Below, piece by piece: positions 16,801-24,460 of a DNA stretch of 34,088 nucleotides (the first letter of the stretch is position 1; each line of letters opens with the position of its first letter). The stretch covers positions 1-34,088 of the forward strand of contig JANRID010000047.1 of the NCBI GenBank assembly GCA_033765305.1, given 5' to 3'. Source of the DNA: RDXT01 sp033765305 (GTDB taxonomy: Bacteria; Bacteroidota; Bacteroidia; J057). The notes beneath the pieces were generated by a model. The model worked only from the letters and a program-made list of their open reading frames with translations. It ran no database searches and was not told the DNA's origin. The position numbers and the translations under genes are program-made.

Positions 16801-19800
16801 GCAGATCGAGGTCGGCGGCGGCGATTACCTGAAAAATATCATCATTTCCTCCCTGAAAGGCTACGGATTTGAGGCGCCGCAGCTGGATCAGGTGCAGAAT
16901 ATCTCGATCGGATCGGTGCAGGCGAAGGCCACCATCGACTCCACCGGCGCCAGCGGGCAGAAAGGCAAGCCCGATGTGCAGGTGAAAAACATCCGCATCC
17001 CGAAAATCGTGGCGCCGGTGCTGTTCTACCGCACGGACGGCCTCAGCGTAGAGGGCAGCGGGCTCGACATGCAGGAGGTCTCGGTATCGCTGTTCATGGA
17101 GCTGCCGGACAACCACATTGCCTCGCCCGCAGCCGTCAAATACGGCATCAGCGGCGTGTTCATCCAGCGGGCCAAACTCGACAGCCTGCACGTGACGACC
17201 CCCGACGGAAAGACCATCGACATTCCGAAAGGGCAGGGCGCAGAATTGCAGCGCGTGCAGATCAAAGACCTGAATTTCAGCGAAGAAGGCCTCGATACGA
17301 TTGCCAACATCATTCCCAAGGAGAAAACGCTCAGCTCGATCCGCCTCATCATCGGCGATATCAAAACGGCTGGCCAGTACAGCCAGGGCAATGCCCAGGA
17401 AGGGCTCAAGGCAGGCTTCGCCATCGATACCACCGGCGAAGAATCCAAGGCCCCGGCAATTGATGTGGCCTACGACGGCAAGGAGAAGAGCGTGCGCACC
17501 CGGCTCGATATTCCGCAGGTGCAGCTGCCTTCGCTCCTGATGCGCTCGCCGGAGCTGGACCTCGACGCGGTCAAAAACGGTGTCACCCTCAAGGGCCTGA
17601 CCGCCGATGTCAAGGTGATCCTGCCCAAGCCGGATACCTCCACCGGCGAGCAGACGCCCACCGAGATCGAGATCCACCAGTTCGGCCTGCGGGAGCTGAC
17701 TGCCCAGGGCATCCACGCCACGATGCGCAAGGCCCCCGAAGCTGGAAAAGATGGAAAACCCGCCGCCAAAGGCGGCACCCGCCATGTCGATCTGCCTGAC
17801 CATGAGCCGGTCAGCATCAAGGGCATCAGCATCTCCGGCCTGGGCCTGAGCCTGCAGGAGCAGACCGTGACCGATGAAAAAACCGGCAAAACCGGCACGA
17901 AAACCCAGGCCAGCCTCCGCTCGCTCGACGGCAAGCAGACGAGCGTGAACGTAGGGCCAGCAGACCTCGCAGGCATCTCCTACAGCGAGAAAAATGCCCG
18001 TTCCCGGGTTACCCTGGCGGCGCGGCTCACCCACGGCGCCTTCGACAGCATCAAGCTCGAAGCCATCGACCGCGGCGCCCGCAGCTACAGCCTCGATGAA
18101 TTTTTCGCCTTTTTCGGCACCGCCGAACTGGGCGGTCTGGACCTCGGCGCCGCCGTCAGCACGGGCAAGACCAGCGCAGAGCTGCGCGTCAAGGGCAAAA
18201 AAGACGCCAGGGGCAACAACATTCCCATCAGCGTCAAACAATCGGGCGAGGATCTCAAGATCCGCATGCCGCTCGCGGCCATCCAGGTGCCGCAGCTGCA
18301 CGTGGAGGCCGGCGGCACGGTCATCGATCTGCCCCGTGCCCAGAAAGGCAAGCTCTCGGCGTTCAACAACGTGGATGTCAAGCTGACCGTCAAGCTGGGC
18401 GAAGACCCGGTCACGGTCCTCATCGACGAGATCGATGTGGCGGAATTCGTCTCCTATGGCCTCTCGGTGCAGCACAGCGCGGCCGCCGATGACCCGGACG
18501 CGAAGCTCCGCTCGCTGGGGCTGAATTTCTCCAAAGACAAACCCCTGACCGTCAAAGGTCTGCGCCTTGGCGGCTTCCAGGTGAAAGGCAGCCAGTTCGG
18601 CATCTCGGACAAAGGCGCCTTTGCCGACCTGACCAGCCTCGACGCCCAGGCGGACCGGCTTCAGGCTGGCATTGCGGGCGGCAGCTTCCTCGCCGACAAG
18701 GGCGTGGCGCTCAGCACCGGCTCCCTGGGGGTCGGCATTGGAAAAGACGGCAGCGCTGCCTTCGAGATCAACAATGCCGCCCTCAACCTGCCGAACCTCA
18801 GCATCACGACGGTGGACAAGGCCGGCAAAACGAGCATGATGTCGCTGGGCGACAAGGATATGAATATCCTGAATCAGACGCTCTCCGCCGCGAAGATCAG
18901 CGGGTATTACAGCCCCAACGGCGATCTGTCCATCCAGGTCGATCAGCCCAAAATCCGCAATTTCCACTTCCGCATGCCGCTCAACGAAAGGCAGTGCGAA
19001 GTCCTGGAGCGGCAGTTTCTCGATGTGGCGGCGGACCTGACGGTCAACGGCTCCCTCACCCTCGCCAACGGCACGTACAAGGACATGGCCCTGGACCCCA
19101 CGAGCAAGGAAGCCTATGTGCTCCAGGCGTCGGAAGGGGCCTCGGTCCAGCTCTCCAACGTCGTCATCCAGTACAACAAGGCCCCGGATACCACGAAAAA
19201 GCCGAAGGCCAAACCGCAATATACCGCTGCACAGCAGAGCCTGCTCAAGCTGGAGCCGCAGATTGCCCAGCTGGAGCGGGACATTGCCCAGGCCCAGGCG
19301 GAATACGAACTCTACAGCATGCCGGCCGGCCCTGAATCGCCCATGCCCATCGACATGAGCAAGGCCATGGAGGCCCTGGAGCGCATGCGCAGCCTCGAAG
19401 CGCAGCTCAAGCCCAAGAAGGCTGAATACGAGCGCCTTTCCGGGGTGGCGCGGGCCGAGGCAGGCAAAGAAGCCGACAGCAGCGGGCTGAATGAGTATGT
19501 CAATGCCGCCGGCGGCAATGTCAGGGCTACGTTGAAGATGTTCGGCGGGCAGGTGGACCTGGCCGTCAAGCAGGGCGGCGGACGCAACTACGCCGTGATC
19601 GACAATGCGACCCTGAGCGACACCAAGTTCCTCATTGCCAAGGCCATCCGCGACTCGGCCAGCCTGAGCATCTGGAACGATCCCAACCTCAAAAGCGCCG
19701 CCGACTCCCTGCTCTGGCTTGCGGTCAACTACGCCGACGCGCAGATCCGCCTGATTGCCGAAGGCAAGGGCTACGAGGCGCTGGCTACCCAGCTGGAGCG

Positions 19801-20578
19801 CGCAGCGGTGACCTCCGGCCCCACGAGCGGCGGCAAGATGTTCGGCATTCACTTGGATATCAACTTCATCCGGGGCCTGGAATGGTTCGACAAAGACAAA
19901 TACGAGCTCTACGACCTGGCTCCGATCACCGCCCTGCAGCCCAGCTTCACCGACCGCGTGGACCTCTACCAGCTGATCCGGCATGTGGGCTTCGTCAGCG
20001 GGGCTGTTCCCAAGCAGAGCAGCATCGATGCATCGGCCGAGGCCGCCCGCACGGGCTATGATTTCAAGTCCTTCACCAAGGATGTCAACGATGAGCTCGG
20101 CATCGGCCTGGACAAAGCCAAGCTCTCCAAATCCGCCAACCTGCTGCTGGCCTACGTGATGGATACCGTGCTGGATCAGATCATCGCGCATGGATTCGAC
20201 GGGCTCGACGTGGATGCGCAGGTGACCGCCAAGCCGCAGGATGCCATTTCCTTTGCCCTCAAAAAATACGGCCTGGGAACCTTCGGCTTCGACAAGGGCT
20301 CGGACACGATCAGCGGCATTCACTTCCGCCTCGGCTATGATGCCCGGAAGAAATCGGCCGACGCCACGCTCGAAAGCAGCTCCAGGGACTCCGCCACCCT
20401 CGAAATTCCGGGCGGCACCTACGAGACTGCTGCCCAGACCTTCAAGGCATCGTACGGCAAGATCCGCCTGGGCAAAACCACCCTGCATCACGCGCCTTCG
20501 GGCGGCATCGACCAGACGAAGCTCGAAATCGGGCCCGATACCTTCATCGAACAATTACGACTGGCTGTAAAACGTTGA
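13823..20578 (+). CDS. Giant 2251-residue protein with injection-system-type N-terminal leader, function unknown
   Basis: Residues 1-75 are a disordered leader with PPPFQLRSS (35-43) and two VQR motifs (57-59, 68-70). Bacteroidota proteins with this leader are often linked to extracellular contractile injection systems and DUF4157 proteins; that link is inferred here. Residues 75-420 are helical with a DP(Y/F)(S/T)G motif repeated near 126, 182 and 247. Two coiled coils lie near 775-950 and 1800-1886. The region about 990-1800 is a long beta-rich run in which short strands such as GISISGLGLSL, GLRLGGFQV and GSGLDMQEVSV recur, reminiscent of AsmA/TamB-type lipid-channel or adhesin-like repeats. 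No signal peptide, membrane segment or catalytic motif is seen. The next gene, 53 nt downstream, shares the leader. The gene is certain; its function is not known. Confidence 0.9.
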   Translation: MPEPDPHTRKLSERSRASAEAAQRQPAMGTVALAPPPFQLRSSHPEDESDAAETLPVQRRELAPPPAVQREETGGDPLAGLEQLIDSGHTDLAYKRLSEAIPAFEDRKRYLHDPAHDLLRIKLLKSIDPYSGEPVSVAESRLYTKPVQEAVALILAWYPAEAEQTAFYARLPDLHSRMVKEVDPYSGQPIGSVINTLVEQIRNGDFSGSNRVNPQFHKIHLLAPDMPKKMELYRDRPALFEAASDKFDPFTGMSKGDSKKLLSLFEDFLGRNVGVNEKEAVQAFNLLKALPEEQRQAFFAASGFVGKMIGDDRMDAYYKTHFKKQYKKLDYKVHTLLYFFMEADFASNLSSNMPAEALNSRKGGFDRGLDSSLSGEKNKETRQSDQDKLLERLADPAIWDQAGRLDLLLGIAVQADLQAKVLDLLRLRAQVTPAQESVLNRNGFSRASAAEPWQYQDRDTTAKGRKSTVGFALGTLLDLDNSFTGRELNLDVDLRKLQETKSMHGSVAGLRFGASSKADKQRWDPWLRAQVAGSNAKSTLDDNLQDAPDSDGKLFVSIDESGREANVFASTLPVESINYFSAGSLIRAGATQLNGLRIQITWDKDPADPECKIKVYFELNEVAVNDLELIAPKSTMAIGFIGMNGIRAGLESWGNPGIDSISGAIKHGKLVSFSLSTLLPGFIKVLQSSVMVLADQFKGATTKVNQDNMMEAVRSSFGSKSQFDGDLSFSALNVRDIYDTTAGFMDNLKVGGKDKDGNDIRQHISLKSNVFWLIDTQFALKSRIRELDELIGSSEAALQQEIGELGALIELHSANPAQAAPYLQRKEAAEARLKQTQREIRLCEGLMKHYKKQFAAAQDDQEKAEIKKNYQREKAKLERLRNAPSLKMRLESAIREQEAKLAATEDAAETAAIKSKIAALQLQLVQLASTLQGYQREISQAQADMAYADSGYHEDARTLKSGKLSEAEQYRLRERMAAFEGKYKSYELGLNLKQIEVGGGDYLKNIIISSLKGYGFEAPQLDQVQNISIGSVQAKATIDSTGASGQKGKPDVQVKNIRIPKIVAPVLFYRTDGLSVEGSGLDMQEVSVSLFMELPDNHIASPAAVKYGISGVFIQRAKLDSLHVTTPDGKTIDIPKGQGAELQRVQIKDLNFSEEGLDTIANIIPKEKTLSSIRLIIGDIKTAGQYSQGNAQEGLKAGFAIDTTGEESKAPAIDVAYDGKEKSVRTRLDIPQVQLPSLLMRSPELDLDAVKNGVTLKGLTADVKVILPKPDTSTGEQTPTEIEIHQFGLRELTAQGIHATMRKAPEAGKDGKPAAKGGTRHVDLPDHEPVSIKGISISGLGLSLQEQTVTDEKTGKTGTKTQASLRSLDGKQTSVNVGPADLAGISYSEKNARSRVTLAARLTHGAFDSIKLEAIDRGARSYSLDEFFAFFGTAELGGLDLGAAVSTGKTSAELRVKGKKDARGNNIPISVKQSGEDLKIRMPLAAIQVPQLHVEAGGTVIDLPRAQKGKLSAFNNVDVKLTVKLGEDPVTVLIDEIDVAEFVSYGLSVQHSAAADDPDAKLRSLGLNFSKDKPLTVKGLRLGGFQVKGSQFGISDKGAFADLTSLDAQADRLQAGIAGGSFLADKGVALSTGSLGVGIGKDGSAAFEINNAALNLPNLSITTVDKAGKTSMMSLGDKDMNILNQTLSAAKISGYYSPNGDLSIQVDQPKIRNFHFRMPLNERQCEVLERQFLDVAADLTVNGSLTLANGTYKDMALDPTSKEAYVLQASEGASVQLSNVVIQYNKAPDTTKKPKAKPQYTAAQQSLLKLEPQIAQLERDIAQAQAEYELYSMPAGPESPMPIDMSKAMEALERMRSLEAQLKPKKAEYERLSGVARAEAGKEADSSGLNEYVNAAGGNVRATLKMFGGQVDLAVKQGGGRNYAVIDNATLSDTKFLIAKAIRDSASLSIWNDPNLKSAADSLLWLAVNYADAQIRLIAEGKGYEALATQLERAAVTSGPTSGGKMFGIHLDINFIRGLEWFDKDKYELYDLAPITALQPSFTDRVDLYQLIRHVGFVSGAVPKQSSIDASAEAARTGYDFKSFTKDVNDELGIGLDKAKLSKSANLLLAYVMDTVLDQIIAHGFDGLDVDAQVTAKPQDAISFALKKYGLGTFGFDKGSDTISGIHFRLGYDARKKSADATLESSSRDSATLEIPGGTYETAAQTFKASYGKIRLGKTTLHHAPSGGIDQTKLEIGPDTFIEQLRLAVKR

Positions 20579-20631
20579 GTATCTGCATATCTTCCCACCC
20601 GTAACGCTGCCCCGCCCCAACTGCCCCCGCC

Positions 20632-21510
20632 ATGCCCAAGTCCTATGCCCCCCTCCGGACGCCGGACGAAGAACCCCGGCACAGCCGCGCAAATGCAGCC
20701 CAGGCTGCCGGCGCCGGAAGCCGTTCGATGAGCGCGCCGCCGCTCCAGCTCCGCGCATCGGGCAGCGTGATGCAGCGGGACGAGAAAGACGATGAGGAAC
20801 GCAAAAAGAACCCGCCGCCGGGCTTTACCCTGGGCAAAGGCCCGATGGGCTTCCTCGACCCCAACCTGCGGCTGAATCTTTCCCCCAGCCTCTTCCTCAA
20901 TGCCAATACGGAGCAGGCCGGCCTGCGCTACAAGGGGCCGGGATTCGGGCTCTCCGCAGGCTACCAGTACGGAGGCGACACCAGCCTGGGCTCCTCTTAC
21001 CGCGGGCTGTTTCTGGGGGCGGAAGGCAAAGGCGCCTCCGGGCAGATCGGCTGGAATCCGGGCGACAGCTCCCTCTGGGCCGGCGGCTCGTACAAGGGCC
21101 TGCACCTCGACGGCACGGTTAACCCGTCCACCGGCGGCTTCGGCATGAACTTCGGCTTCGGCTCCCGCCTGGCGCCCACGCCCGGCATGCTCGGCAACGA
21201 CCTCTACGCCGGCTGGAACGGCCTGGGCAGCATCTACAAGGGCCTGCCCGGCATGGGCAATCCCCTTGATTTTTACAAGCAGCAGGAGGGCAATATCGAC
21301 GCCGTGTCCGGTGCCGCCGACTCGCTCAAACGCACCAAAGGCTTCGGCTTCGGCGGCGGCCTTTCCTTCGGCTACAATCCGCCGGGCGGATTCAAGCCTA
21401 CCACCGGCAACCTTTTCCAGCAGGACCCCAGCGGCGGCCCCGGCGGCATGGCCATTCCCCCCACTCCGCAGGGCCTGTTTCTGATGCTCAAGCTGCAGGG
21501 CTATTTCTGA
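20632..21510 (+). CDS. Glycine-rich beta-strand protein with the same leader as the preceding giant protein
   Basis: This 292-residue protein begins with a disordered charged leader holding APPLQLRAS at residues 35-43 and VMQRD at 46-50, matching the previous protein in motif and position. From about 65 the chain alternates short amphipathic strands rich in Gly, Tyr, Ser and Leu (LRLNLSPSLFLNA, FGLSAGYQYGG, GLFLGAEGKG, GKQIGWNPG-like, GMNFGFGSRL), suggesting a beta-barrel or beta-solenoid. It ends FLMLKLQGYF, an aromatic C-terminus similar to those of beta-barrel proteins. There is no classical signal peptide. Being 53 nt downstream in the same direction, it is probably in an operon with the giant protein. 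It could be a co-delivered or assembly partner; no known family is recognised. Confidence 0.8.
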   Translation: MPKSYAPLRTPDEEPRHSRANAAQAAGAGSRSMSAPPLQLRASGSVMQRDEKDDEERKKNPPPGFTLGKGPMGFLDPNLRLNLSPSLFLNANTEQAGLRYKGPGFGLSAGYQYGGDTSLGSSYRGLFLGAEGKGASGQIGWNPGDSSLWAGGSYKGLHLDGTVNPSTGGFGMNFGFGSRLAPTPGMLGNDLYAGWNGLGSIYKGLPGMGNPLDFYKQQEGNIDAVSGAADSLKRTKGFGFGGGLSFGYNPPGGFKPTTGNLFQQDPSGGPGGMAIPPTPQGLFLMLKLQGYF

Positions 21511-21578
21511 CAGCACGTACCGGCCATTCCCTACTCCACAGTACCCAAGGCAGCCGGATTCGGCGGCTTGCAGAAAAC

Positions 21579-21609
21579 TTGCTTCTGTATGCACGACGGT
21601 GTACTTTAG
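21579..21609 (+). promoter_or_regulatory. Candidate promoter for the mntA-hepT pair
   Basis: TTG (21579-21581), 20 nt, then TACTTTAG (21602-21609), a one-mismatch TAnnTTTG. It lies about 56 nt before the mntA ATG at 21666. Confidence 0.4.
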
Positions 21610-21665
21610 AGCCGTCAGCCGGAAGATCCTGCATGCAGGCCGGTCTTGCACCATACCGCCGTCAC

Positions 21666-21962
21666 ATGCTCACCAAGGAACTCATCAAACAGCGGATCAG
21701 CGAGCATAAGCCCCGGATGCAGCAGCTAGGGATTGCCCGTATCGGGCTGTTCGGCTCCTATGTGCGGGAAGCGCAGCATGCGCACAGCGATATCGATGTG
21801 CTGATCGCCTTCGAAGAGGGCAAGGCCACCTTCAGCCGCTTCATGGAGGCCTGTTGGCTGCTCGAAGCCGTATTTGAAGGGGAAAAAGTAGACGTAGTCA
21901 CTCAAAACGGGCTGAGTCCCTACATTGGGCCGGCCATTTTACGGGAAGTGGAATATGTTTGA
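21666..21962 (+). CDS. mntA: MNT-domain nucleotidyltransferase antitoxin
   Basis: The start at 21666 gives the usual family length (98 residues) and begins just before the first helix; a longer form starting at 21579 adds residues without homology features. The minimal nucleotidyltransferase motif GSx10DxD is intact: G30-S31, then D42 and D44 in SDIDVLIAF. KVDVVT near 80 may supply the third acidic residue. MntA antitoxins neutralise HepT by transferring AMP to a tyrosine of the toxin's RX4HXY motif (type VII toxin-antitoxin). The gene overlaps hepT by 8 nt, so the two are translationally coupled, with the antitoxin first. Confidence 0.92.
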   Translation: MLTKELIKQRISEHKPRMQQLGIARIGLFGSYVREAQHAHSDIDVLIAFEEGKATFSRFMEACWLLEAVFEGEKVDVVTQNGLSPYIGPAILREVEYV

Positions 21963-22296
21963 CGCTTCGCGGGAATATTTGTGCCATATTCTGGATGAAT
22001 GCGCGTATCTGGCTTCCGCTGTCGGCAGCCTGACCCTGGATCAGTTTCAGGAGCAGGAAACACTCAAGCGAGCGGTTGTCAGAAGCCTTGAAATCATCGG
22101 CGAAGCATCAAAGAAAATCCCAGCGGAGGACAAAGCCCGCTGGACAGAAATACCATGGAGAAGCATGGCAGGCATGCGGGATAAGCTGATCCACAATTAT
22201 ATGGGAGTAGATTATGAGATTGTCTGGGATGTAGTCAGAAATGTAATTCCTGGGCTGGCAGATCAAATTGCAGAGTTGCTGCATCAGGCCAGATGA
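21955..22296 (+). CDS. hepT: HEPN-domain RNase toxin HepT
   Basis: The start at 21955 overlaps the end of mntA by 8 nt; upstream in-frame starts lie inside mntA. The 113-residue all-helical protein has the HEPN signature RX4HXY at R75-H80-Y82 (RDKLIHNY). The MRDKLIHNYMGVDYEIVWDVV segment is diagnostic of the HepT/DUF86 family. HEPN toxins cleave RNA. The partner MntA would inactivate this one by modifying Y82. The motif is complete, so the toxin is probably active when freed. Confidence 0.92.
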   Translation: MFDASREYLCHILDECAYLASAVGSLTLDQFQEQETLKRAVVRSLEIIGEASKKIPAEDKARWTEIPWRSMAGMRDKLIHNYMGVDYEIVWDVVRNVIPGLADQIAELLHQAR

Positions 22297-22415
22297 GCGT
22301 TGTGGGTCTCGCCTGAACAATCTCCCACAGCCTGCTTCAGCGGATAGATGCTTCGAGGGGCATGGGAATCCCAGCAGCCCGATGGAGGCAGCAGCATTCG
22401 GATCAGCAGGGAAAA

Positions 22416-22446
22416 TTTGAAAAATATTCCCTTTTCCATACTTTTA
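22416..22446 (+). promoter_or_regulatory. Promoter for the acyl-CoA dehydrogenase operon
   Basis: TTTG (22416-22419), 19 nt of AT-rich sequence, then TACTTTTA (22439-22446), a one-mismatch TAnnTTTG. It lies 19 nt before the ATG at 22466. It is the best candidate to drive the five-gene operon. Confidence 0.55.
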
Positions 22447-22465
22447 CCTGCAAGCTGCTCCGCCT

Positions 22466-23971
22466 ATGAAATCTCCCTACTTCAGTTCCGAACACGCGCT
22501 CTTCCGCCAGAGCCTGCGGGAATTTTTCCGCACCGAATGCAAGCCGCATTTCGACGACTGGGAAGAAGCCCGCCAGATCCCCCGCAGCATGTGGCGCCGC
22601 CTCGGCGAAATGGGCTATCTGGGCCTCGAGCACGCCGAGGAATGGGGCGGATCAGCGGCAGATTTCTTCTACTCGGTGGTCTTTCTGGAGGAACTGGCCC
22701 GTGCCGGCAACGGCGGCTTCGCCACCGCTGTGAGTGTGCACAGCTACATGGCCACCAATCATCTGGCCCGCTGCGGCAGCCCGGAGCTGAAGGAGCGCTT
22801 TCTGAAGCCCGCCATTGCCGGGGACATGATCGCCGCGCTGGGCATCTCGGAGCCTGCCGCCGGCTCGGATGTGGCAGGCATCCGCTGCACGGCCCGCCGC
22901 GAGGGGGAAGACTATGTGGTGAACGGGGGCAAAAACTTCATTTCCAACGGATACTACGCCGATTTCATCGTCACGGCTGTGCAGACCGGGGAAGGCATCA
23001 GCCTGCTGCTGATCGAGGGGGACCGCCCCGGCGTGACCCGCACCAAGCTCCGCAAAATGGGCTGGCACAGCTCGGACACCGCCGAGATCGGCTTTGCCGA
23101 TGTGCGCGTGCCCGCCGCCAACCTCATCGGCGAGCCGGGCAGGGGCTTTTACTACATCATGGACAGCTTCCAGGTGGAGCGCCTCTCCGCCGGTGCCCTG
23201 GCCCTGGGCGCCATGGACGGCATCCTGGATCTTACCCTGCGCTACATGCACGAGCGCGAGGCCTTCGGGCGGCCCATCAGCCGCTTCCAGGCCCTTCGCC
23301 ACCAGATGGCCGATCTGGCCACGGAGATCGAAGCCTGCCGGCAGTTTGTGCACCACACCGCCTGGCTGCACACCCAGGGCGAATATGTGGTGAAGGAATG
23401 CTCGATGGTGAAGCTCATGGCTTCGGAGCTGGCCAACAAGGTGGTGGACCGCTGCCTCCAGCTGTTCGGCGGCTACGGCTACATCGAAGAATATGCCATC
23501 TGCCGCGCCTACCGCGATGCGCGGGTGGGCACCATCGCCGGAGGCACCTCCGAGATCATGCGGGAGATCATCTCGAAAATGGTCGTCGACGGGGTCACCT
23601 ATCAGGAGGCTTACCAGGCGCCTGCGGCAGCGCCGGCCGCCGAGCCCGAAGCGCGGCAGATCGTGGAGTCGCTGCCGGGGCGCTTCCGCGCCGACAAGGC
23701 CGGCAGCTACGAGACCTGCATCCACTACGACATCAGCGGGCCGCGCGGCGGGCAGTACACCATCGCCGTCGCGGCAGGCCAGTGCACCGTGCAGCCCGGC
23801 TTTGCGGGCGAAGCCCGCTGCCGCATCCGCGTCGCCGACGAGGTGTACGAGCAGCTGGAACTGGGCCGCCTCGACGCCCAGGCCGCCTTCATGCAGGGCC
23901 TGATCAGCGCCAGCAACCCCGGCGAGCTGATGCAGATCGCCCGCCTCTTCCGCAAATATTCCCGCAACTGA
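22466..23971 (+). CDS. Acyl-CoA dehydrogenase fused to a C-terminal SCP2-like domain (first copy)
   Basis: Residues 1-385 are a complete FAD-dependent acyl-CoA dehydrogenase: GISEPAAGSDVAG near 126-138 (flavin/substrate loop), RLSAGALALG, EAFGRPISRFQ, and GGYGYIEEYAICRAYRDARV at 335-354, where E342 aligns with the catalytic base of short-chain acyl-CoA dehydrogenase. IAGGTSEIMREII closes the domain. After a Pro/Ala-rich linker (385-397), residues 400-501 match the SCP2 sterol/lipid-carrier fold, ending GELMQIARLFRKY. The usual family length is about 380, so the extra 115 residues are a true fusion. It is first in the operon and 28 nt from the thioesterase gene. It should introduce the 2,3-double bond in an acyl-CoA; the SCP2 domain may hold a bulky or branched acyl chain. 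Confidence 0.88.
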   Translation: MKSPYFSSEHALFRQSLREFFRTECKPHFDDWEEARQIPRSMWRRLGEMGYLGLEHAEEWGGSAADFFYSVVFLEELARAGNGGFATAVSVHSYMATNHLARCGSPELKERFLKPAIAGDMIAALGISEPAAGSDVAGIRCTARREGEDYVVNGGKNFISNGYYADFIVTAVQTGEGISLLLIEGDRPGVTRTKLRKMGWHSSDTAEIGFADVRVPAANLIGEPGRGFYYIMDSFQVERLSAGALALGAMDGILDLTLRYMHEREAFGRPISRFQALRHQMADLATEIEACRQFVHHTAWLHTQGEYVVKECSMVKLMASELANKVVDRCLQLFGGYGYIEEYAICRAYRDARVGTIAGGTSEIMREIISKMVVDGVTYQEAYQAPAAAPAAEPEARQIVESLPGRFRADKAGSYETCIHYDISGPRGGQYTIAVAAGQCTVQPGFAGEARCRIRVADEVYEQLELGRLDAQAAFMQGLISASNPGELMQIARLFRKYSRN

Positions 23972-23999
23972 CCACATTCCCTCCGAAATTCCCGCACGT

Positions 24000-24458
24000 A
24001 TGCTGACTACCCCCGAAATTGCCATCCAGTTTCTCGAACAGGCCATTCCCATCCACCGCTTTCTGGGCATGAAGGTCCTGGAGCTGCGCGACGGCTACTG
24101 CAGGATGCAGTTTCCCTTCCGCGACGAAATCATGGGCGATTTCCGGCGGCGGCGCTGGCATGGCGGCATCATCGCCACCGCGCTCGACTCCGTCGGCGGC
24201 GCTGCCGCAGGCACCACCCTCACCTCCTACGAGGACAAGCTGGCCACCATCGACATGCGGGTGGACTATATCCGGGGCACCAGCGACACGGAGCTGATGG
24301 TCATCGGCAAGCTCGTCCGCAGCGGCAACCGCATCATCGCCACCGACATGGAGGCCTGGCAGGAAAACGGGCAGAAGCTCGTCGCCACCGGGCGGGCCAT
24401 GTACAGCGTGTACCGGGTGCAGGGCGAGCAGGCAGGCGAAATTCCCTTTTCCTTCTGA
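24000..24458 (+). CDS. PaaI-like hotdog acyl-CoA thioesterase
   Basis: The 152-residue hotdog-fold protein has the motif WHGGIIATALDSVGGAAA near 53-70, which matches the HGG/D active-site helix of PaaI/YbgC-type thioesterases, followed by strands LATIDMRVDYIRG and GKLVRSGNRIIATDMEAW. It would hydrolyse an acyl-CoA intermediate, for instance to recover CoA during branched-chain acyl degradation. It stops 2 nt before the start of the SCP2-racemase gene, so the two are surely co-transcribed. Confidence 0.85.
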   Translation: MLTTPEIAIQFLEQAIPIHRFLGMKVLELRDGYCRMQFPFRDEIMGDFRRRRWHGGIIATALDSVGGAAAGTTLTSYEDKLATIDMRVDYIRGTSDTELMVIGKLVRSGNRIIATDMEAWQENGQKLVATGRAMYSVYRVQGEQAGEIPFSF

Positions 24459-24460
24459 TC

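Noticed and set aside
16004..20554. 1516-residue open frame antisense to the giant protein gene
   Set aside because: It is a shadow of GC-rich codon use in the sense gene. Its translation has no coherent motif, while the sense frame continues through with leader, coiled coils and strands.
21541..21571. Possible terminator hairpin after the glycine-rich protein gene (gccg-gatt-cggc)
   Set aside because: Only four base pairs are firm and there is no following T run.
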